A DNA stretch of 64,000 bases from Acridotheres tristis (lineage: Eukaryota; Chordata; Aves; Passeriformes; Sturnidae), in assembly GCA_037013685.1 (NCBI GenBank), contig CM072887.1:93764347-93828346 (forward strand), written 5' to 3'. Positions 12,753-64,000 of this stretch are shown one piece after another. The notes under the pieces are model-generated. The model had not been told where the DNA came from. It saw nothing but the letters and a program-made list of their open reading frames with translations, and did not search any database. The translations under genes and the position numbers were made by a program. How positions within the stretch are numbered: the first letter of the stretch is position 1; every line of letters begins with the position of its first letter.

Positions 12753-15700
12753 AACTAAGCAGCCAGGACAATTGCAAAACAACAGTCTGGTGCTCTTAGT
12801 ATGTCTGCTTAAAATACACTGTTAAACGACAATGCTGCCTTTTCATGACTCAGAACAATCTCCTGTTTAGGTACATCATAAACCAAAGGTGGTCAGGACA
12901 GTATTAGTATCGAACTATTAAGCATTTAGCAATTTATTGGTTCTCATTAGTTTTAATAAGCATAATGCTTCATTCCCCTGAGAGTCTGACAAACTCCCAG
13001 CATGAATGAGATATGTGCATATGCTCATATTAGTATTTTTTGTTGACACAGTTTATTTGCATATCAGATCTAATTTTTTCTTATACAAAACAAAAATTAG
13101 TCTAGTGAATTCTGAAATATATTTCGCTGAAACCCATGCTGTAGATGAGAGACCATTAGAGGACATTATGTAGTCTATTCTTCTACTGGTAATTTTATAA
13201 TTTCATTACACTCTGTGTGCACAACTTAAACTATTTTAACAATACAACAACAGAATAATGCAGATGTTTTGAGAAAATTAGTCAAACATACCAGCTTTTG
13301 ATACCTTATTCTAGTTTTCAAACTAAAACCATGGAACAGTCCAACATTTCTAATGATCTCTGGAACAGTCCAACATTTCTAATGATCTCTCTTCAAAGAT
13401 TACTGATTTGGTATATGCTATAGGTAAAAAGCATGAAGCTGGTTGGGGAGTCAAAAGAAAATATGAGGAGAAATACTTTAGATCACTTAATGATACATGC
13501 TATGGCATAAAAATATTATTTTACAAAACAAAGTTAATGACTACAGGAGGTCATTCTCTATAAAGGCAACTTTAATCATACTGCACCCAAATGATTTTTA
13601 GCTGTAATCAACTAAAAGAAATAAAGTCAATTTATTTGATTTATTTCGAATGTAACTGAGTCTTCCTCCAAATATATCAGTATCAGTGCAAGGATTTTAT
13701 TCTAAATGTCTACACTCCGTGGTTTGTCAGCAAACTTCTAGGCAATTAATACTAAATATGGATGAGCAGTAGTACATTTCAGCAGTCTGCTGGAAAATAC
13801 ACAAATGAGCTATTGCAGTTTTATTTTTCTAGACTTGCCTTATGAAAAACTATGAACTATATAAACTATAGTGACGTGCAATTAACTGCAACCTGAACAC
13901 AATTCTTAACTTTGTCTCTTGGAGTCCATCTTTAACTTCTCTCATATCACCATAAGGTAACTTAGAATTATATTAATTTCAGTGATACTGTATAACAAAA
14001 TTCTTCATATGAATTTCAAGTAAATCTGACAAAGGAACTGACCTACTGTCCTAGAGATCCAAATACCTCACCAAAGGATGAGAGTATCTCATCATGTGTC
14101 TAGCAGTAATTCATATCCTGGGATATAAAGAATAAATGAGGTAAAGAAGATCTCTTTTGTACAGAAGACTCATTTTGAACTGAGATTGCATGAATCTGAA
14201 AATCTATTGGTGAAATGATGCAAAAAAAGAATGAATGTAGAATCAAGTGCTTGGAAGGCAAGTCGTGACTGAATCTATTTAGAGACATGAGGAACTGTAA
14301 GAACAGGCTTAAATTTGTGTGTATTTGAATTTAACTGTTATGACATTCCCATTAAAAAAAAAGTTCAGCACCAAGGCCTAAAAAATGGATTTTGCTAAGA
14401 AATAAGTGTATTTTTAAATATCCTTCCTAAGCCTATGGTATCTTTTTCCAATTATCTAGAAGAAAACAGTGAACAGATACTTTAATTCTATGTGTTGTAA
14501 TATTACATAAACTACTAAATCTACATGACTCGTTAGCCCATTGCTTAGTTCTCAGAAGTAGTCTTGATTATGACAATCCTGCTTAAGGTAAGTAATATGA
14601 ATCTTATCAAAGCCTACACACTGGAACTTCAGCAAATAATCTAAAGAATACAGGCACAAGAAGAAATCTTGAAATTTACTTGGAAATGTGGGCCATTTTA
14701 TTTTAACTGAAAAGCATTCATTATACAGTGCAAACAGTTCTTTGGTAAATTTACTGATTAAAATAACAACGATGACTTTGTTTTAGGTAACATTAAAAAA
14801 GAAAATAAATATGTAAAATTTGCATCATATTACAGCAATATTCTCACAGTGGATACTGAGGAAATGGTCATGTAGCCATCGGCCACTGTTTCAGAAATGT
14901 TAAAATCAACACTGATTCTAGAGACACTGCAATAAAACTGAACTAGTACAATCCATGACTGATTACATTTTAGGCTGTGGATAAAGACCTGTTTTTCCTG
15001 GTTTATAAACAGATGGATGGTGGAAAACAGCTCAGTATTAGACATTTTACACTTGTTTAAGCACATCCAGACTCCTAAGCCCATTTTATATACCATATGA
15101 CTAAACAGTGAACAATGAAGAAAACCTCCCACTTTACTCTGGAGGCTGGAGAAAAGGAACAGTCAGCTATAAGGTACTATTTTATAATGTATAAAATGGA
15201 AACTCTCTTCTCCTATAAGCGGAAATCTTGAGAAAGTTTATTTAATATAACATTGAAAAGAAAGAATGCAAGTAGTAACCAGCTGGATGTATTACTGCCT
15301 TATTTAACTGTTTGGACAGTTAAATTATATTTGGTTTAGCTCTGCAACCTTTCCTCTTTGAGGAATTTCTGCTATAGGTCAATGGGAGTTCCATCTGAGT
15401 TGGAATTACAGGACGAGACATGTGGTTTGGACTCTAAAGAAAAGTCAACAAAACACAGAGTATCAAAGAAATACAGGAATGACAATCTTTAGGAACCGTA
15501 TGATACTCAAGCATGCTCGCCACACAATTTCTAGAAGTATTAACAAAGAATATTACATAAATCAAAACATTGTATATAAAATCAATTAAAATATTCTTAA
15601 AAATATAAATTGCAATTCCATGTGTACCACACACCTTTAACACAGCACTCACATGTACATATTGTTTCTACCATACTATGAAACAAAGTTTCTGTAGTAA

Positions 15701-16811
15701 GCTTTAAAGTTACACCAAAGTTTGAATGTGTGTCATCGTAATAGTTTATCAAATTAGAAATTATTAATGTTAGTAATCAGAAAATTATGTGCCAAAATAT
15801 GATAGTGGATTTCATATTGCTGTGCTAAGTTAGTTATTAGACAGGTATTTGTTCTACCATGCAATAATTAAGTACTCAGTCTGTTTGCATAATCTGAAAT
15901 GCTTAACAAATGGAGGTTTAATTCTGTGCAGATTTCTTTGATATCCCAATCACTGTCCCTTGAACTTGAATGCTTAAACTGAGAAGTCAGTGAACCATGT
16001 AACTAGTTCTGGTTCTAGTGAGTCCTGACTTAGGACTAAAGGACAGTGCAATTACCTCTAACAAATTAAGTATTCAGGGAAAGAATCAACTCTGAATAAA
16101 CAGAAAAAAAGCTGTAAAATGAGGTATGATAGTTGTCCTTCACTCAATGTAATTCCTGGTAAAAAATATGCAGTTTGCATCCTAAAAAGTACACAACTTT
16201 GAAATGCTAGTGTAGACATATACTCTGTAACTTTAAACATTTAAATGGGAGAGAAAGTCCATTGATGGACCATTTTTAACATGAATGATAAAAATATTGA
16301 GGTAAAAATATATATTCATTAGATGAAACTGGAAAAAAAATAAAATCAAATACCTTGTCAGAAAAAGTAGTCAATCCACAATTAATCATGCTGCTTGATT
16401 TTGATTTTTCTTTTTTTCAACAGTGCCACAATATAATCAGGAACATATGTCTATTGATAATATGCACAATGAATCAGTAGGAATCTTTGTATAAAAAATG
16501 GCATGTGACATCTTTTCACATTTTCAAAACAGGGCCATACAATTACATGAGCTGATCTGTGATCAAGAGAAGCATGCTTTCAAGCTGACCTGGATGGTTA
16601 TGTTACAAAGATTTAAAATAAATGAAACATACAAACAAACGTTGCCAAGCTATTACGAATGCTTTGACAAAGAGGATTATGCTAATTTTTAAGATCAAAT
16701 GCTGCTCTGTCATGCATGTTTCCCTACAATGAGGAACACTGTCAATTACATCTACAACAATTTTGCTTTCTTCCAATTATAGTTATTTATATTTCCTTAC
16801 TAATTCTAGCT
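12753..16811. other. Probable intergenic DNA or distal 3' UTR, no gene recognised
   Basis: AT-rich sequence with one exact 29-base tandem duplication (13332-13389). No open frame above 100 codons and no domain recognised. Part of it could be transcribed as a longer PXDN 3' UTR. Confidence 0.5.
13332..13389. repeat. Exact 29-base tandem duplication
   Basis: The unit beginning TGGAACAGTCCAAC and ending AATGATCTC occurs twice without mismatch or gap (13332-13360 and 13361-13389). The lack of divergence suggests a recent slippage or repair event. Confidence 0.95.
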
Positions 16812-17467
16812 TTTATTCCCTTGAACATTTGGTTAACTTTGCTCCTTAAATTAAGGAAAGGATGTTGAAAGGTATCAAGTAGCTTTCTTTATTTCCTTGC
16901 TGGTCCAGGCCCAGCAGTGATAGTGTGATTTAAGAGAATTTCCATGCATTGATGTTTGCAGAAACTGGCCCGGCTATGGCATTGCTTCAGGCACAGTGAC
17001 CTTGTGTTTTCCTTTTCCAGGCATTTTACTAAATAACAGCAAAAAGTTAAGTTTCAAGACAGACTGGTACTAGAAAGGGACAGTAAACTTTTAATGTTGC
17101 TAAGTAAAGACAGGAAACAAAGTGTTCATTTTTGAGTAAATCCTAAACCCAGTCATTTTGGGTACCTAAAACTACCCGACAGTGTTCTTTTAAAGTAGCA
17201 CCAGTTCGAGTTTGTCTAACCTGAGAAGTATAACACACAATTAACTTTGACCTGTTTGCTATTTTCCCTTTTGTTAATGTTTGCATTGTGATTTACCTTC
17301 ATGGGCAGAAAATAAAATGATGCATTATGTTATACTGTTACAGCACCATTAGAATATTGTAAATCTTGATTTCTTGCTGTTGTTAGGATTGCAGTTACCT
17401 GTTTTTGCCATCAGCAGGCACTGATATGATTTGAGGACTATGCACCCTAAATTCTTAAAAAGTAGAC
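16812..17467 (-). other. Probable PXDN 3' UTR with candidate poly(A) signals
   Basis: The sequence directly after the PXDN stop must include the 3' UTR, but its end cannot be fixed by eye. On the minus strand I see ATTAAA at 17090-17095 and AATAAA at 16888-16893 and 16812-16817. None has an obvious GU-rich element that settles the choice, and human PXDN has a longer UTR, so a more distant end is possible. An AATAAA at 17479-17484 is inside the coding sequence. Confidence 0.4.
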
Positions 17468-56922
<39,455 letters not shown>

Positions 56923-57959
56923 CTGGAAATATGTTAAAGAAAAAGAAAAATACTGAAACAATTTTCTTAATTGGTGAAATATTCAAAGAATATATTGTTT
57001 GCATACTGTTTACAGATCTAAATGGCCATAATGAGGTAGCAGCTTTTTTCAGTTACCATCTGAATCTCAGACTTGAATCTGAGAAATAAAAGACACGAAA
57101 AACAAAGAAGGGTTTGCAAATCACTACATTGAGTGTATGTGTACATATATAGGCAAAAAACCTCAAACATTGCTTTGGAGATTTTGGAGATAATACTTTG
57201 AACGTTATTTTGCCAAATCTGATGTTCGCTGTATGTATGCTTGAAAAAAGTTATTGAAAAAAGAGATTTTTTTTTTAATAGGAAAAAGGTTATTCAGAAA
57301 ACATTTACAGTTTCCAGCACAATAACATTTTTTGTGTGCAAATGTATTCATTTCTGTGAGTGAAAATTTCAAAAGATGTTGAGAAAAAACCTTCTCTAGT
57401 CCATGAACACTGGCATTTAAAGCTGCGAATGCTCTCAAAAAAAATTTGTAATATAAACCCAAGTTTGACTAATTTGACTTTAGACAAAGGGCTTCCTAGC
57501 AATTGGTGCTGTTTGATGCTCTCTTGATGCTTATGCAAGCTATTAGCATTATACAACAGTAAATCTACACAGCTGTTAATACTGTAAAATTGAGAAAGTT
57601 CATATAGCAAGATTATTAGCCAGACTATTAATGTGTAACTGTTGTGAAAATGGACTGCAAAGGCAGGATCATTCCAGCATCTATTTTGTGGAGATACTCC
57701 TTAACCTTACAGATGAGAAATCAAGATGTAATAGATAAGAGTGGCACAAGAAACTGTGAAAATTATTTATGGATTTTGGATCCTGGTTATATCGAAATGT
57801 ATTCAAAACTCTTTAAGTTTCCTATTTGGCCTCTGACAAACTCGGGAACCTCTGGAGAATGTGCATATAGAGGAATCACTGCGGTCTGGAGAACAAAAAA
57901 GCCTGTCATTTAAAAACAGTGAGAACAACTCAGAGCTCAGTATCTCCTGAACATCAATC

Positions 57960-58640
57960 CCTCAGCATGAAAAGGACAAGGATGTGGGGATTTGCCCGCG
58001 CTGAGCCAGCTGGTGGCTGTGCAGAGAGGAAAGCGGGAAGAAGGGTGATTCCAGCCAAGGCCTTGCAGGGAGCCCTGGAAGGCGCGTGCAGCGGGAAGCC
58101 AGGCTCGTGCCTGGCAGCCTCCCAGCACAAGCACGAGCCGGCAAGCAATGCCAGGGAGCACTGAATGGGGACCACAGAAAAAGCCAATAAATCATGGCAT
58201 GATCAAGCACATCAGTGTCGAGTCTGCCTCCTGCCAGTGCAAGGCGTGCCCACAGAGTATCCTGAGCACAGAGTATGGTCTTGTTTGCATGAAGAGCAAA
58301 GAACTGCATCACCTTGCTGGGACTGCCCATTTTCATCTCCCCTTTAAACATATAGGGCGATTTCTGCTAAATTAAAAAGACAGGTCTCAAAGGCAGGTAT
58401 TTCTGGCAAGGTTCATTCAACTTGCAGCAGAGAGAAGAGATCTCAGTGAGGAAGGTCTGGCAGGACAAGGACAATGCGTGGCCCAGCCATGAGGTGGGCA
58501 GGCACAGCTTGCCAGGAGCCAGGGCTCTGCTCGTCCACCTTCCAGGATCAGCAGCATATGGGAAGGGGCAAGGCAAGGTGCAGATCACTGCAATGAAAGA
58601 GGATGAAGGGAAAAGCCAGGCACAACTACAGGGTTTGTTA
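57960..58640. other. GC- and CpG-rich intronic patch
   Basis: It stands out from the AT-rich surroundings. Between about 57996 and 58140 I count nine CpG sites in under 150 bases (for example CCCGCG, GGCGCGTG, CACGAGCCG). Frames of 124 and 130 codons on opposite strands overlap here, with no recognised domain, so they look like GC-rich artefacts. It could be a regulatory element, an unrecognised repeat or chance. Confidence 0.6.
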
Positions 58641-61600
58641 CCTCTGCAGCAGCTTTCATTTAGGAAAAAAATACAAACACCACTTCTTTTGCAGGCAGCA
58701 GTGATTTTTTCCTTTTTGACCTTCTTAATTCTACTTGCATTTTTATGCTTCATGAGCACCTTGCAAACACATCTCTTTATATTCCAAATAAATTAATCTC
58801 TCGTACTTTTTCAGCATTGATAAGGCAAGATTTGTAAGCACCTCTTATTCAAACAAAAAATGACATTGGTAAAAGCAGAGACACACAAAAGAGGCACACA
58901 ACCCCTTCTTCAGGGCCATGAATCAGGATGAAATTATAGAGAAAAAGAAAGAATACGTCTCTGATAGTTTAAGTAGTGTATATATTGCAAAACTCAAAGC
59001 AGGAGCCCATAATGGCTGTTTAGTATTCAGGGTTATCAGAATTACAGATGGAAACAATATGTGCCTGAAAAGTCACTTTGTTTTTCCAAACAAATTAAAA
59101 AAAATATTTCTGTTATAAACATTGCCTTGTTTACAAGCTCACATCATTGCAGATACAAACACAATAATTCAGGTGCTGAAGAACATTACAACAGCTAACT
59201 TCACCTCCTTAGATATCATGCTGTCTAAAGTAGCTCAAAAAAATCAATGAAATCCAGCTAGAAAATACTTTCAATTGCTTCATAGTAGTTGGGCTACACA
59301 AGGTAGTTGAGTTTTGCAGGTCTTTAAATTAAACCTAAAAAAGTTCAGAGCAACTTATCATGTAATTTATTAATAGAACAAGGTGTTAAATATCTGAGCA
59401 AAATAATTTTTAATTCAAAATAAATAGATGCAGAAACCAGATTGCATTTTAAGCCTGCAACAAAGAGAATAAAAAATTCTTGGCATTATGACCAAGCTTT
59501 AATCCTGTTTTATCACTTAGATTTATCACTTCTATTATTTTCTTCTATGTACAACATTAAAGTTTTGTAAAGGTATATTTTAGCATTGTAATTAATACGG
59601 TAATTTCTTCGATTTAAAATTCACTTTAAAGGTAATCATATTCAGGAAATACTCTCACAGTGGCATATCTCTATAGGTATCTTTTATGTTCAGAGTACAA
59701 AACACTAAAAATAGTAGTATCATATAATAAATTAGGTATGTAAAAGACTTTCAGAATGAAAATTGAAAGAAAAAGAATGCAAGAGTGATTTTTAAATACT
59801 TACATGTCTTTTTTTAATTCTAAACTAACTATCAAGAATTAAACAGAAGGAAAGGAAATACTTTCAGGGAAAAGAAATCCAAATGAAACACCTCGAGAGG
59901 AAGATTATGATTTTATCAAATAAGTATGATATAGATTGTCTTTCTTATTATTAATCTTGTAGGACAAAAATTTACAGTAAAATTCAGTCCCAGTGACATT
60001 TTTCACAGCATTAAATTTAGGATTATATCTTATGTAGTGTAGCTTTGTAGTTTTTGTGGAGGAGTACTTTTATCATACATGCCAATTGTTCTTTATCTAA
60101 TTGTTTCTTTTTCACATCTTTGGGGAAGTACTTACTAACTTATTAGTTGAGTATAATCTATGTTATGATTATTTAAAGATCATGTTTGCCCTTTTGATTA
60201 TTTGAAAGAGAATGAACACATATATATGTTCCATATTTCGCAAAGAGATTTCCCTGCTCAGGGAAAACAAGCTGCAGCTTTAAACCACAAGGAAAAAGAT
60301 TGAAATGTATGTTTTGGTAATGATATAAAATATTGGAACAGAATACTTAAGGAGATTATGGAATCCTCACTGAAGACTTAAAATAAGGCTAGGCAAGCAT
60401 CTGGCTCCAGTTTCTTGTCCCCAGCTGATCTTATTGTAGAATAATAAGGATATACTTTCCCAAACCCCTGTCATACCTTTTGGGTTTGTTTGTTTGTTTA
60501 TTAATTAATTATCTTTCATTATTCCTCTCCATAGATAGTTTTAGCAGCAACTTTACACAGACTCCACTGTGTTAAATGTACATATCTGCTGATATAGTTA
60601 TGCAAAAATCAGGAACTTTAGCATAAAACAAGAAAATAAATAGCAACACCTCTAAAATACTGAGAACTGAATTGAGGTAAATAAACTTAATATAACAAAC
60701 TATATAACTATAAGTTAGTTTCAGTTTTTGTCTATTAATTCCCCTTAAATATGTACATGCGTACATAAACTACATCATAACTACTAACAGTTTATAAAGA
60801 ACAAAATCAGTATGTTATATGAAAGTTATAAGAAAATGCATAACTAGGATTAGCTAAATAGATTTCAATAATTCAATTAATATTTGGGGATCCCACTAGT
60901 TAAATACTGGAGAGCACACTTTTTGTCCCTGATACATACAACTCATAAGCTGAGATCTCAAAAATATAACAGGTATTTGGAAGCAAAGCAATGTAAACAC
61001 ATCTGGAAATGGAGTTCATTTAGAGCTGGATCTTGGGATGACCTCCCAGGCAGAGTATCTGTGACATTTCAGGTGGGGTTCAGTTGTCAAGCCCAGGCAC
61101 ACAGAGGCACAGAGCATACAGAGGCAGCCCTCCTTGCCTTTCGGGTGTTCCAGCTGCCTTCCGGCTGCTGCCCTGAAAAAAATCCAAGCTTCCTGCAGCT
61201 TTCTGCTGTCTTTGCCAGAGCCAAACATATGTCTTGCAGATTTAACAGTGTCTAAACTGGTACTAGGCACCTACTTTTCAGCAGCTGACTCTCTCCCTTC
61301 ATGCCCAGCCACAGGTGAAAAGTTAGGTAATGAAATATGTATGGCTCAGTGTGTTCAAGTACCTAAAACTGTCAGTTTTTCTTCAGAAATTACCCTTGCA
61401 CAAACGGTTTCAAGATCTGATTCAAAGATCCCTTATTCCCTTGGCAGAAATTTCCAAAGGAAAAGCTATTTTGACTACATCAGCAGCTAAGAATTCTGCT
61501 GTAGAGGTTTAAGGAGGAACCTGCCAGCTGCAGTAAATACTTGAGGGGTTTTGTCCCTTATACATGCAACAGGCCTCCTAAATCTATGTGTTTGCTTTGC

Positions 61601-63084
61601 TGTGCAGGTATTTTTTAAAAAGCAGCTATAAGTTGAATTCTGCTTCACTAGAGCAGAAGAAATTGAAACAAGTCTTTCCCTGAAATGTGGTCCACAGTGT
61701 CTATTTCTGAGAACTCTGCTGAGCATTGAGAACAGCATTTGGCTGAGTTAACTCAACCAGCAGCAAAATATGCTTGATAACTTGTGGCCACAGAGACCTC
61801 AAATGCAGAAATATCGACTTAGTACTGTCAATACAGCTCAAAACTGAAATTAGGACACTTGGGAATTTGCTTGACAAGAGTAACTCTTGTCTTGTCAGCA
61901 GTTTTTCTCCAAAGCTAATGTGATAAAACAGACCCAGTAGAGTCAGAATATATTTTTATGCCTAACATGCATAAATGCCAAATCTCTCGTAAACTAAAAA
62001 TCCTAAAGAGTACTCTCCATTAAATTTATTTCTGTGCCTGCCACTGGTATCATGTGCTCCCATTTTCCCTCCTGGCAAGCTCTCTGTTTAGGACAGAAGA
62101 GCTCTAAAAAAGCAGTGAGCTCTGATGTAGGCAGTGGGAAATACCTGCCCCCATTCCCCAGCAGCTGCAGGTGCTGCCACCACACATGGGTAGACAATGA
62201 GCAGTGACTCTGCCTGGCTCCATTTCCATACCTCCCAGCTAGAGATGAGATTCAAGTCCTGAGTCTGAATCTCAATTTCATACTGAATAATGTTGATGTC
62301 TCAAAAGTTTGAGTTTAAGCTGATACAATGTGGTATCACTGTAGGCAGAGAAGCTTAACTGCCACAGAGTGGAAAAGTGCATTCAGAAGGTGTTAATATT
62401 TCAAACTGATTTATGTTTTTTAGTAATAACATAGATCAATAGGAAAAGAAGAACACAAGAAAAAAGGACTAATGTTGTCTCTTGCAGCACATGAGGCTTG
62501 TGGTATGGGGAAGAATATGACTTTGGAAACATTAGTAATTCAATAAATGGGCTTCAGTGTTCCAAATTCTACACAGAAATTAAGTATTGCTATTAGCATG
62601 CAAGTAAGCCCTACCAGGTGCTGTCAATATGGCGCAGTAATAATTTCTAGAGTAAAAGGAGAAGGAAGAGAAAGGCATTAAGGAAAAAAATTACATATTT
62701 ATATACTTTTTATAATTAACACTTCTGTTTTACATAGAAGCTCCTCATTCAAAAGGCATCTATTGCACTCTAAAAGCAGCATGTATGATTTTGGACCCAT
62801 ATGAAGTGTAATTTTATTTCATATACACTCTGTGTCTACTAATATTCATTAAAGATTTACTGTAACAAAGCTGGTACATATAGAACACTTGTAATACACT
62901 GATACCTTTAAGGAGTTTAAAAATTTACATTCATTCCCCAATTTATACACTACAAAACACATTGGTTTATTGCTGTTATTTGGTAGTCAAACTGTGAAAC
63001 AACTACACATTTACAGCTTTTTCCTTTTTCTAAACATTATCACAATGAATGAAGAGCAATGCTTTCTGATCATAGTCATAAAAT

Positions 63085-63552
63085 TGTTAAGGCTAGAAAA
63101 GGTGTTTAGGATTTTCAAGTCTAACCATCAGCCTAGCACCACTACCATGTTCATCACTAAACCATGACCTCAAAGTGCCATATCCAGTCATTTCTTGATC
63201 ACTTCCAGAAAGAGTGACTCCACTGCTTCCCTGAGCAGCCTGTTTCAATGCTTTACCACCCATTCCATGAAATGTTTTTTCCTAATATGCAATCTAAACT
63301 TTTCCTGGTGCAAGTTGAAGCCATTTCCTCTTGTCCTATCACTTGTTGAGAAGAGACCACTCCACCAACTCACTAAAACCTCATTTCAAGTACTGCTTGA
63401 GAGAAGTAAGGTCTCCACTGAGCCTCCTTTTCTTCAAACTAAACAACCCCAGCTCCCTCAGCTGCTCCTCACAGGATTTGTGCTCCAGCCCCTTCACTGG
63501 CTACACTGCCCTTCTCTGGACTCACACCAGCAATTCAAAGTCTCTCCTATAG
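63085..63552 (-). mobile_element. CR1 LINE, reverse 3' end, about 470 bases
   Basis: Read on the plus strand: CTTGATCACTTCCAGAAAGA, CTTCCCTGAGCAGCCTGTTT, TTTTTTCCTAATATGCAATC, ATTTCCTCTTGTCCTATCAC, GTAAGGTCTCCACTGAGCCT and CTTCTCTGGACTCACACCAG. This is a reversed CR1 3' region, in PXDN orientation, inside the first visible intron. The plus-strand 140-codon frame over it is not a gene. Confidence 0.9.
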
Positions 63553-64000
63553 TGACTATAAAACAAAATATAGTTGAACTTAATGGAATCAATACAACTG
63601 GATTTTGTTATGCTTAGAACTGCATTCTTCATTCTTTTTCAGTAAAAATCATTCTTCATTATACAGGAAAAGAAATATGATTTTAATCGATCTTTGTGGA
63701 GGACATTACTGAGACATCTACATTGCAAATGATGAACTTCCTTACTTTTTAAACATCTGTATATGGCAATGATTAACACATATAAATAATGGCAAGGTTT
63801 TTATTTAAAAAACTATTCTTCTTCACAGTACAACAAAACTGGGTTGAATTTGCAGAGGCTAATTCAGCTTTAGTTATGCTGCATAAAACAAAATAACTGC
63901 TGCAGTCAAAGGAATTGAGATATTATAAAAACCTGCAGAAATGAAAGCAAAGTCTATCTCTAAGTAATACACATTAGTTTTCAACATTTTCCACAATAAT

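Larger units (their letters stand above)
56923..64000 (-). other. PXDN intron, 5' side open at the window edge
   Basis: At least 7.1 kb of intron upstream of the first visible LRR exon. I looked on the minus strand for the preceding LRR sequences and found none. It contains the CR1 at 63085-63552, the CpG-rich patch at about 57960-58640 and moderately GC-rich spots near 61020-61300 and 62030-62240. The rest is AT-rich. Confidence 0.7.

Noticed and set aside
1..16811. Possible exons of TPO or another neighbour gene
   Set aside because: TPO flanks PXDN on this side in mammals, but no peroxidase-like, EGF-like or other coding sequence with splice sites was visible.
57962..58796. Overlapping 124-, 129- and 130-codon frames on both strands
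   Set aside because: Long frames on both strands in a GC-rich patch, where stops are rare. No domain, no splice context and no match to PXDN.
61873..61891. Short hairpin GACAAGAG/CTCTTGTC
   Set aside because: Only 8 base pairs with a 3-base loop. Such stems are expected by chance in 64 kb.
63195..63617. 140-codon plus-strand open frame
   Set aside because: It covers the reversed CR1 at 63085-63552 and shows no domain.
56923..64000. Search for the earlier LRR exons and signal-peptide exon of PXDN
   Set aside because: No minus-strand sequence with LRR content and suitable splice sites was found. They most likely lie beyond the window.

Overview
This is a vertebrate genomic window, almost certainly from a bird. 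Its one recognisable gene has large introns with GT-AG junctions. The interspersed repeats are CR1 LINE fragments whose 3' ends close on the ATTCTATGA-type tail typical of bird and reptile CR1. The DNA is mostly AT-rich. I see no bacterial gene organisation, CRISPR array or viral gene.

The gene is peroxidasin (PXDN), on the minus strand. I could place 19 coding exons from 56922 down to the stop codon at 17468-17470. All reading phases agree and there is no internal stop or frameshift. Joined, they encode about 1341 residues. Compared with human PXDN as I remember it, these correspond to residues about 140 to the C-terminus, almost without gaps. The signal peptide, LRR N-cap and first LRRs (about 139 residues, probably four exons) lie beyond 64000.

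Layout by decreasing coordinate (5' to 3' for PXDN): an open intron, 64000-56923, with a reverse CR1 and a CpG-rich patch; two 72-base LRR exons; the LRR C-cap exon; seven exons for four Ig domains (54232-43748), with a CR1 inserted between the Ig3 and Ig4 exons; two linker exons; one 1504-base exon carrying all the haem-site residues; two exons finishing the peroxidase domain; an 8.1 kb intron; and four exons for the furin-type cleavage site, a heptad-repeat segment and a VWC domain. The 3' UTR follows below 17468, with several possible poly(A) signals. The remaining ~16 kb is probably intergenic. It holds one CR1 3' end, small tandem and inverted repeats, and no gene I can support.

PXDN is a secreted haem peroxidase of basement membranes. 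It uses H2O2 and bromide to form HOBr, which makes sulfilimine cross-links in collagen IV. Every residue I know to be needed for that chemistry is present, so the gene looks functional. I did not find a previously undescribed system. The more interesting points are the intron phases inside the Ig domains, an out-of-frame cryptic exon at 20321-20361, the heptad segment downstream of the cleavage site, and the intronic CpG-rich patch.
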